Shown here: piece by piece, positions 1 to 5,238 of the stretch
Layout: each line of letters starts with the position of its first letter
Position numbering within the stretch: the stretch's first letter is position 1
Origin: Desulfobacca acetoxidans
GTDB taxonomy: Bacteria > Desulfobacterota > Desulfobaccia > Desulfobaccales > 0-14-0-80-60-11
Assembly: GCA_022736495.1 (NCBI GenBank)
Contig: DZCR01000169.1
Location: forward strand, 1 to 6,483
Direction of reading: 5' to 3'
DNA: 6,483 nt
Notes under the pieces: model-generated
Databases searched by the model: none
Told to the model about the DNA's origin: nothing
Seen by the model: the letters and a program-made list of their open reading frames with translations, nothing else
Translations under genes and position numbers: made by a program

Positions 1-193
1 GCTCAAAATTTTATCCTCGGAATATCAACTATATGCCTGCGGTAAAATTTTTCGTGTGCCTCGATTTCGGAGTCTGCGCTTACCTGAACGAAAAGCCTCA
101 TTTTTCAAAGCACTCTGAAAAGATCAGCAAAACTGGATGATTTGCTCTTGGCGCGGCCCCTAAAGGGCGGATTCTCCCCAAAGGAAAAGAAGG
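1..193. other. Leader region without a convincing gene
   Basis: This stretch precedes the lipoprotein gene and I see no supported coding sequence in it. It opens with AT-rich DNA in which AAAATTTTA (5-13) is repeated inverted as TAAAATTTT (43-51). Further on are three short potential hairpins: TTTTCA/TGAAAA (102-107 with 116-121), AGCAAA/TTTGCT (126-131 with 141-146) and GCCC/GGGC (156-159 with 165-168). Two short plus-strand frames are open from the left edge, to stops at 109-111 and 138-140. They could be the tail of an upstream gene, but neither translation resembles a family I know. No sigma70-type promoter with good spacing stands out, so the promoter of the downstream genes may lie here unrecognised or upstream of the window. 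Confidence 0.5.
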
Positions 194-202
194 ATGAAAA
201 TG
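181..202 (+). promoter_or_regulatory. Ribosome binding site and alternative starts of the lipoprotein gene
   Basis: AAGGA at 181-185 lies 8 bases before the ATG at 194. GAAGGA at 189-194 overlaps that ATG and lies 5 bases before a second in-frame ATG at 200. A third in-frame ATG at 218 would still leave a full signal peptide. Both of the first two starts have a usable Shine-Dalgarno sequence. The first is annotated, but the start at 200 is about equally credible and would remove only two residues. Confidence 0.5.
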
Positions 203-892
203 ACTGATTTTACGACCATGCGATTCTTGTTCACTCCTGTTCTCATCGCGGTCATAGCGATAGGGCTTACCGCCTGTTCCACGCCAAAACTGGTGGAATC
301 GCTTAAGGAAAAAGGCCCGGAGGCCGTTCACCAGGATGGGCGACCCGATCAGGATGGACAGCCCTATTATGTGATCAACGGTGGACTTCCGGTGCGCGCC
401 GCCGCTTCCGCCTCGGCAAAGGTGCTGGGGCATCTGTTCCAGCACGAAAAGGTGATCCGTACCCGTCTGGAAAAAGGGTATGCCTACATCGCCACCGCCG
501 ATGGTCGGCTTGCAGGGTGGGTTGACAATAACCGCCTTGACTGGCGCAAACCAGCCGGGAAAAAACCGGTAAAGGCCACTGCGGACGAGGTGGTGGATAC
601 CCCTGATCAGGGTGAATCCGTCCAGCCTGCGCCCTCAACGGACAGTCCTGAGCCATCCGGCCAGATTCCGGCGGAGCCCATGCCCCAGGAAGCCCCAGCG
701 CCAGAGCCAGAGCCAGCTCCGGTGGTCACAGGTGGCAATGGTGAGCCGGTTGCCAGCGCCCCGCCGACTCCAGAAGTCCCGGCAAGTGTCACTCCTGAAC
801 CCGTTGCAACCCCCGCACAGGAGAGCGATACACCACCACCCGCCGCCGGTGCGGATACAAGGCCAGCCTCATCCATTTTCGATTCCTTCTAA
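194..892 (+). CDS. Lipoprotein with SH3-like domain and Pro-rich tail
   Basis: The 232-residue product begins with a short polar stretch, then a hydrophobic signal segment (about 10-27) ending in the lipobox L-T-A-C, with Cys28 as the expected lipidated residue. Ser29 follows, which favours sorting to the outer membrane. Residues about 57-118 look like a bacterial SH3 domain: an N-G-G-L-P-V-R-A stretch after the first strand, a K-V-L-G segment, and A-G-W-V-D before N-N-R-L. Such domains usually bind cell-wall peptides or protein partners. Residues 121-232 are low-complexity and contain 26 prolines, many alanines and glutamates, and almost no hydrophobic clusters, as expected of an extended, wall-spanning or disordered tail. 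The gene ends 14 bases before the DUF389 gene, so the two are probably one transcript. No enzymatic motif is visible and the specific function is unknown. The lipoprotein call is firm; the SH3 call is from pattern and moderately sure. Confidence 0.85.
   Translation: MKMTDFTTMRFLFTPVLIAVIAIGLTACSTPKLVESLKEKGPEAVHQDGRPDQDGQPYYVINGGLPVRAAASASAKVLGHLFQHEKVIRTRLEKGYAYIATADGRLAGWVDNNRLDWRKPAGKKPVKATADEVVDTPDQGESVQPAPSTDSPEPSGQIPAEPMPQEAPAPEPEPAPVVTGGNGEPVASAPPTPEVPASVTPEPVATPAQESDTPPPAAGADTRPASSIFDSF
695..718 (+). repeat. Short tandem hexamer repeat inside the lipoprotein gene
   Basis: Four consecutive six-base units of the form CCAGNN (CCAGCG, CCAGAG, CCAGAG, CCAGCT) encode Pro-Ala-Pro-Glu-Pro-Glu-Pro-Ala at residues 168-175. 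The unit length is a multiple of three, so copy-number change would lengthen or shorten the disordered tail without shifting the frame. Confidence 0.6.
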
Positions 893-906
893 CCCCGCTT
901 GGCGCA

Positions 907-2598
907 ATGAACCAGAACCAATCTGCATGGCGGCCGGGATGGTGGCGCGCATTCACGGAAATCGGAGCAGTGACTCCCGCACGCCGCGCGGTGGTGTTGC
1001 AGGATATTAGCGAAGGCTCAAAAACCACGCCGATCTATTATGCCCTGCTCGGGGCTTCAGAGCTGATCGCCGGTTTTGCCTTGATCATCAACAGCGACGC
1101 GACCCTGATCGGCGCCAACATCGTGGCCCCATTGATGACCCCGATTTTCGGGATCTCTCTCGGGCTCATGCGGGGAGATTTTCATCTCCTCGGGCGGGCA
1201 CTGCTGGCGGAGTTCGGCGGCGCGGCCCTGGGAGTAGCGCTGTGCTTTCTGCTTGGCCTGATGCCCTTTATGGGAGAGCCATCCGCGGCGCTTCTGGCGC
1301 AGACCAAACCAACCCTGATAGATCTCTTTGTCGCTGTACTGGCAGGTTTCGCCGGTGTCCTGGCGATGATCGACGAACGAATTTCCCCGGCCCTGCCCGG
1401 CGTGGCGATAGCAACCGCATTGAATCCCCCCATTGCCGCCATGGGACTTTGTCTTGCAAGTGGGGCCTACCAAGGGGCCTGGGGGGCCTTTCTCCTCTTT
1501 GTTGCCAATGTCGTTGCCATTCTGATGGTAGGGGCGGTGCTCTTTTTCGCAGCGGGTTTTGTCACCCGGGCGGAGATTGGTTCGTTCAGAAATCTGGTCC
1601 GCCGCTTTTCCGCAGCCCTTGTCAGTCTCGTGCTGGTGATCGTTCTGCTGTCCGGCTATCTCGCGAGCCTGGTGCGCAATCTGCACACCCAGGGCACTAT
1701 CACCGCCGTTCTCGACGAGGCCTTGGCCAAGGAGCCCAACACCGCCCTGATGAAGGTTGAATTCAGTCGCCATCATGGTGATGACGATGGAATTGATGTG
1801 ATCTCAACCGTGGAGACCCCGCGGGTGGTGGAACCGGCCAGCGTGAAGGGCATGGAGGAATCCCTGACCCAACGACTGGGCAAGCCGGTGCGCCTGTTCA
1901 TGCGTTGCAGTGTCACCAAGGATGTGTCGGCAACCGGTTCCACCAATATCCGCCCCTATCTCAATCTCGACGGCAAGGTAACTGAGGCCCAGATGTCACC
2001 CTCAATGCGACTCTTGCAACAGGCCGAGCAGGTCGTCCGCGAGGTGGCAGCTAACCTCCCGGCCTTCCAGATTCTTGGAGTGGAACTGGTTGAATTGGCG
2101 GCGCGGCCGGTCGTTATTGTGGCGATCCAGAGTCCGCACGAGCCCATGGCGGATGATGTCGCGAGATTCGAGAAGATTTTGCAGGAACGCCTGCATGAAA
2201 CAAGTCTGCGTGTCGTGATCCGCAGAACCACGACCACCGACCTTTCAGCCAAGGGGCCCATCCTGTTTGGTGAAGCGCATCTGGGCGAAGTCACGCCGGA
2301 AGGCGAAGAACGGCAGGCCAAGGCCGAGGCCACGGTTCGGGCAGGCATAGAGGCCATCCAGGACTGTTTTGCCCCAGGTGTCGATGCGGTCTTGCGCGAG
2401 GGCGCATGGGCCGTGCGCGCCGAGGTCGTCAGTCCCCGCGTGCTGACCCCGCAGGAGGTGCGCGCCATCGAGAAACAGAGCGCCGAGGTGCTCGCCGCTC
2501 CGGTATCGCTCACCATCTGGCCGCATATCGAAAAGCTCCAGGTGACAGGGAGCGGGTATGGAGTCTTGGGCGAAAAGCTCAAGGGCTCCCCTCCCTGA
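907..2598 (+). CDS. DUF389 family membrane protein
   Basis: The 563-residue product has the DUF389 membrane core at about residues 43-255. Family-like hallmarks are the glycine- and proline-rich stretch around 65-85 (I-G-A-N-I-V-A-P-L-M-T-P-I), a segment at 132-150 reading Q-T-K-P-T-L-I-D-L-F-V-A-V-L-A-G, and L-P-G-V-A-I-A-T-A-L-N-P-P at 163-175. About seven hydrophobic segments can be counted, the last near 233-255. DUF389 proteins are integral membrane proteins with no settled biochemical role; a transport function is often guessed. Residues 256-563 are soluble and contain three similar units (about 300-344, 405-450 and 506-548), each a strand, a helix with E-x-x-x-x-x-x-L, then a strand ending near T/S-x-G. 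I see no Shine-Dalgarno sequence before the ATG, so translation may depend on coupling to the lipoprotein gene 14 bases upstream. A GTG at 970 is a less likely alternative start. Family assignment is confident; function is not known. Confidence 0.88.
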   Translation: MNQNQSAWRPGWWRAFTEIGAVTPARRAVVLQDISEGSKTTPIYYALLGASELIAGFALIINSDATLIGANIVAPLMTPIFGISLGLMRGDFHLLGRALLAEFGGAALGVALCFLLGLMPFMGEPSAALLAQTKPTLIDLFVAVLAGFAGVLAMIDERISPALPGVAIATALNPPIAAMGLCLASGAYQGAWGAFLLFVANVVAILMVGAVLFFAAGFVTRAEIGSFRNLVRRFSAALVSLVLVIVLLSGYLASLVRNLHTQGTITAVLDEALAKEPNTALMKVEFSRHHGDDDGIDVISTVETPRVVEPASVKGMEESLTQRLGKPVRLFMRCSVTKDVSATGSTNIRPYLNLDGKVTEAQMSPSMRLLQQAEQVVREVAANLPAFQILGVELVELAARPVVIVAIQSPHEPMADDVARFEKILQERLHETSLRVVIRRTTTTDLSAKGPILFGEAHLGEVTPEGEERQAKAEATVRAGIEAIQDCFAPGVDAVLREGAWAVRAEVVSPRVLTPQEVRAIEKQSAEVLAAPVSLTIWPHIEKLQVTGSGYGVLGEKLKGSPP

Positions 2599-2644
2599 TC
2601 ACGGGAAATCCGTACTCAACCCCTGCGCGTTGGTGGCACTTTTC

Positions 2645-2669
2645 CCATCCAGGATGGCCATGTTTTTTT
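2645..2669 (+). terminator. Weak candidate terminator after the DUF389 gene
   Basis: CCATCC (2645-2650) and GGATGG (2652-2657) can form a short stem of about five usable base pairs around a CAG loop. A run of seven T follows at 2663-2669. The stem is short and is separated from the T-run by CCATG, so this is a poor match to a classic intrinsic terminator. The REP pair downstream could be the real 3' boundary of the transcript. Confidence 0.3.
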
Positions 2670-2725
2670 GGCGGCTTATTGGCTTCTTCCATTTCTATTT
2701 CAAGAATGAATCAATGCTGCAGCCC

Positions 2726-2780
2726 GTAGGAGCGAGCTTGCTCGCGATAGGCGGTGGATCGCGAGCAAGCTCGCTCCTAA
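2726..2780. repeat. Pair of inverted REP elements (BIME/REPIN-like)
   Basis: Two 22-base arms (2727-2748 and 2758-2779) are perfect reverse complements separated by a 9-base spacer, AGGCGGTGG. Each arm is itself a small hairpin, GCGAGC-TT-GCTCGC, so the DNA can fold as two small hairpins or one long stem. The left copy is preceded by GTAG (2726-2729), the conserved tetranucleotide that flanks REP stem-loops mobilised by RAYT (TnpA-REP) transposases; the right copy, read on the minus strand, has TTAG instead. This matches the extragenic REP doublets known in Pseudomonas and other proteobacteria. It lies between two genes of the same orientation, where such elements can protect upstream mRNA from 3' exonucleases or attenuate transcription. 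No RAYT gene is in the window. Confidence 0.85.
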
Positions 2781-2788
2781 GTTCACCT

Positions 2789-2818
2789 TTGATTTAGGCA
2801 TGGAATTCAGAATAAAAA
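2789..2818 (+). promoter_or_regulatory. Weak candidate sigma70 promoter for the SulP gene
   Basis: TTGATT (2789-2794) could serve as a -35 box, with AATAAA (2811-2816, spacing 16) or TAAAAA (2813-2818, spacing 18) as a -10 box; each box matches the consensus at four of six positions. The surrounding DNA is AT-rich compared with the flanking genes, and the position just after the REP pair fits a separate start for the transporter gene. The evidence is weak. Confidence 0.25.
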
Positions 2819-2863
2819 TAACGACAACCTGTCAGCATTCCCTGCACGGGAAGAGAAAAAACA

Positions 2864-4591
2864 ATGCAAGCAAGAGCAAACACCTCCACCGGCAACGCCA
2901 TCAGTCGATGGATTACCCAGTTTATTCCCGGTCTGCCGACCTTTCTCCACTATAAGCGCAGTGATTTCAGCCCCGACCTTGTCGCCGGGCTTTCGGTGGC
3001 CGCCGTCTGTCTGCCGGTTGGCATTGCCTATGCTGAAATCGCGGGAGTGCCGGCAGTGTACGGCATCTACGCGGCCATGGCGCCGCTGTTTGTTTACGCG
3101 TTCTTCGGCTCTTCGCGGCAGTTGATCGTTGGCCCTGATGCCGCTACCTGCCTGATGGTGGCCTCGGCCGTCGCCCCCCTGGCCGGAGGGGAGCCGCTAC
3201 GCTACATGGAGCTGATGATCTCCATCACCCTTATCACCGGGATCTTTCATTTCATCCTCGGATGCTGTCGTTTCGGGTTCATCGCCAATTTCCTGTCACA
3301 CCCCATTCTTGTCGGCTACCTCAACGGTGTGGCCCTGATTATTTTTGTCGGTCAGTTGCCCAAACTCTTTGGCTATCAGGGGGAGGCGGGGGATTTCTTT
3401 GGCAGGCTCATGGAGTTCGGGATCAATATTGAAAATACCCACATGGAAACCCTGGCCATCGGCGCAGCCATGTTCGTTCTCCACCTCGTTCTGAGGCGTT
3501 GGGCCCCACGAATTCCGGCGGCTCTGGTTATCGCTGTCTGTGGTATTGTTGCCGTTCAGATCCTGGATTTGCAGGCGGCCGGGGTTGCAGTCCTGGGGCC
3601 GGTGCCATCGGGTTTCCCCTCGTTTCATCTGCCGACATTCGACCCGGCAAGGGCGAAAATGTTGATGCGCGACGCGGCAGGTATCGCCTTGATCAGCTTT
3701 ATCAGCGGCATACTCACAGTGAAAAGCTTTGCCAGTCGCAACCGGTATCCTATCGACGCCAATCAGGAGCTGATCGCTTTTGGTGCCTGCAATATTTTCT
3801 CCGGACTTGTCCAGGGATTTCCGGTGACCGGGGCCGATTCGCGGACCGCCGTCAACAATGGTATGCACGGAAAAACGCAGCTTGTCGGCATCATCGCCGG
3901 GGGAGCCATCCTTCTCTTTCTCTTCTGTCTGACCACGCCCCTGGCATTGCTCCCCAAGGCCGCTCTGGCCGCCATCATCGCCGTGTCGAGCATGGGACTC
4001 TTTGATTGGCCATCGCTGCGGGAGTTGTATGGTGCCAGCCGCCGCGAGTTAGCCTTTTCGCTGGTCACCACGGCCTGCGTGCTCTACTTTGACGTGCTGC
4101 CGGCTGTTTTCTTTGCCATCGGCCTGACCCTGCTCTGGCTGCTGCTTGCCAACTCCAAACCCCAAGACTCAGTACTGGGGCAGGTGCAGGGTCTCGGTGG
4201 CTTTCATAGCATTGGCGATTACCCCAATGCTGTCACTCATCCCGGCCTCCTGCTGTATCGATTTAATGGAGACTTTCTCTTTTTCAATATCGATTATTTT
4301 AGTAGTTGCCTGCTGGAAGAGATTGATAAGGCTGCCGAACCAATCGAGTGGGTCGTGATCGATGCCAGTCCGGTCAACATCCTTGACATCACGGCCATGC
4401 ATAAGCTGATAGATCTGCGCGCCGAACTGGAGGGGAGGGGAATCACGGTTAAGCTCGCCAGGGTCAAGCAATCGCTGCTGGCTTTTTTTAATTCTACCTG
4501 GATTACAGAACATTCCGAGAACAGGGAGGACAGGTTCAGCACCTTGTCTGCGGCGGTTGAGGCATTTCAGCAAAGAGATCGTGTACGGTGA
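2864..4591 (+). CDS. SulP (SLC26) family anion transporter with STAS domain
   Basis: The 575-residue product is a full-length SulP transporter, an inner-membrane carrier for anions such as sulfate, bicarbonate or dicarboxylates. The membrane part spans about residues 35-430. It carries the family signature at 51-85 (P-V-G-I-A-Y-A-E-I-A-G-V-P, then G-I-Y-A-A-M-A-P, then F-F-G-S-S-R), G-P-D-A at 90-93, and A-N-Q-E-L-I-A-F-G-A-C-N plus G-F-P-V-T-G-A-D-S-R-T-A-V-N at 299-331. A C-terminal STAS domain follows at about 445-570, with W-V-V-I-D-A-S at 496-502 and D-I-T at 508-510, where relatives have D-S/T near the regulatory serine/threonine. The substrate cannot be read from sequence: no carbonic anhydrase or sulfur-assimilation gene lies beside it. 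GGGAAGAG about eight bases before the ATG is a modest ribosome binding site. The gene converges on the pqiBC-like operon with 25 bases between stops. Confidence 0.93.
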   Translation: MQARANTSTGNAISRWITQFIPGLPTFLHYKRSDFSPDLVAGLSVAAVCLPVGIAYAEIAGVPAVYGIYAAMAPLFVYAFFGSSRQLIVGPDAATCLMVASAVAPLAGGEPLRYMELMISITLITGIFHFILGCCRFGFIANFLSHPILVGYLNGVALIIFVGQLPKLFGYQGEAGDFFGRLMEFGINIENTHMETLAIGAAMFVLHLVLRRWAPRIPAALVIAVCGIVAVQILDLQAAGVAVLGPVPSGFPSFHLPTFDPARAKMLMRDAAGIALISFISGILTVKSFASRNRYPIDANQELIAFGACNIFSGLVQGFPVTGADSRTAVNNGMHGKTQLVGIIAGGAILLFLFCLTTPLALLPKAALAAIIAVSSMGLFDWPSLRELYGASRRELAFSLVTTACVLYFDVLPAVFFAIGLTLLWLLLANSKPQDSVLGQVQGLGGFHSIGDYPNAVTHPGLLLYRFNGDFLFFNIDYFSSCLLEEIDKAAEPIEWVVIDASPVNILDITAMHKLIDLRAELEGRGITVKLARVKQSLLAFFNSTWITEHSENREDRFSTLSAAVEAFQQRDRVR

Positions 4592-4616
4592 AAGTATTTG
4601 TTCTGTCGACCATGCT

Positions 4617-5225
4617 TTAATGCTCCAATTTGATGACGGCGGCGATCTCTTCGCTGAATCGTTTGACATTATGTCGTTGCGCGGTGACCCAGGCATCATG
4701 ACTGCCATCGGCCGGTTGTTCGGTGAAGGTGCTGCGGCGGGTCACCGGCGCAGTTTTGTCTTTGGAATAAACCAGCGTCCACCGCACGATCAGGTTGGCC
4801 TCCTTGCCCAGAACCCCGTCCAGGGTCAAGACATCAAGGATGATCTGGTGGGTCGGGTCGAGATATTGTCCCGACGAAAAGATGGCAACCTGTTCGGTTC
4901 CGAGCCGGTTTGCCACTTGCTCAGCGACGGCCCAGGCGAAGTCACGGTCAACCTCACCGGCCCAGCGATGTTGTTCGCTGCGCTGATAGTGTTCGCTGCC
5001 ATTTCCGGTGGTAATCTGTGAGTTTTTCAGGATATCAGGGATGGAGACGGGGCCAACGAGGATCGCCAATTCCCCCGGTGTCTTGGTCGTATTGGGTGCA
5101 GGGGCGAGACAAACCAGGCTATGGTAAGAGACCGGCGGGGACACTGGGCTGCACGCAATGAGCTGGCATGAAAGAATTCCTGCAAAGAGAAACCATGTGA
5201 CGAGTGCGAGGCGTTTATTCTTCAT
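4617..5225 (-). CDS. pqiC: PqiC-like outer-membrane lipoprotein (ABC-type transport auxiliary family)
   Basis: The 202-residue product has a lysine/arginine-rich start, a hydrophobic signal segment and the lipobox L-I-A-C with Cys25. Ser26 follows, fitting outer-membrane anchoring. The body matches the PqiC/DUF330 family: an early Y-H-S-L segment, V-G-P-V-S-I-P at 57-63, a conserved-looking R-W at 87-88 in a helix that leads to V-A-N-R-L-G at 104-109, and a late strand L-I-V-R-W-T-L at 145-151. In characterised systems PqiC forms an outer-membrane ring that docks the tip of the PqiB needle, completing a route for lipids across the periplasm. Its ATG lies inside the end of the pqiB-like gene, with an 11-base overlap, so the two are translationally coupled. 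Length is normal for the family (about 190-200 residues). Confidence 0.88.
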   Translation of the reverse strand: MKNKRLALVTWFLFAGILSCQLIACSPVSPPVSYHSLVCLAPAPNTTKTPGELAILVGPVSIPDILKNSQITTGNGSEHYQRSEQHRWAGEVDRDFAWAVAEQVANRLGTEQVAIFSSGQYLDPTHQIILDVLTLDGVLGKEANLIVRWTLVYSKDKTAPVTRRSTFTEQPADGSHDAWVTAQRHNVKRFSEEIAAVIKLEH

Positions 5226-5238
5226 CTTTCTTCTCCTT
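5215..5238 (-). promoter_or_regulatory. pqiB/pqiC overlap with internal ribosome binding site
   Basis: On the minus strand AAGGAG (5233-5238) lies seven bases before the pqiC ATG (5223-5225), inside the last codons of the pqiB-like gene, whose TAA is at 5215-5217. The strong Shine-Dalgarno sequence and the 11-base overlap fix the pqiC start and indicate coupled translation. Confidence 0.8.

Noticed and set aside
150..168. Possible sigma54 promoter (TGGCGCGG near 150)
   Set aside because: The GG element resembles the -24 box, but no TTGC-like -12 box follows at the right distance.
98..445. Minus-strand frame of 115 codons over the lipoprotein start and the leader
   Set aside because: It is antisense to the signal peptide region and the leader, with no recognisable domain and no supporting ribosome binding site that I can see.
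1057..1776. Long minus-strand open frame (239 codons) opposite the DUF389 gene
   Set aside because: It lies wholly antisense to a confident membrane-protein gene, its translation is rich in Gln, Gly, His and Arg with no recognisable domain, and it is the usual shadow of a GC-rich gene.
1956..2582. Minus-strand open frame of 208 codons opposite the 3' half of the DUF389 gene
   Set aside because: Its Ser/Arg/Thr-rich low-complexity translation with no family resemblance marks it as a shadow frame.
2726..2780. CRISPR repeat or IS terminal inverted repeats
   Set aside because: There are only two inverted copies with a 9-base spacer, no direct repeat-spacer periodicity and no room for a transposase; a REP doublet explains it better.
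2558..2797. Plus-strand frame of 79 codons running from the end of the DUF389 gene through the REP pair
   Set aside because: Its C-terminal part is simply the translation of the REP arms, and the start is inside the DUF389 gene; there is no support for a real protein.
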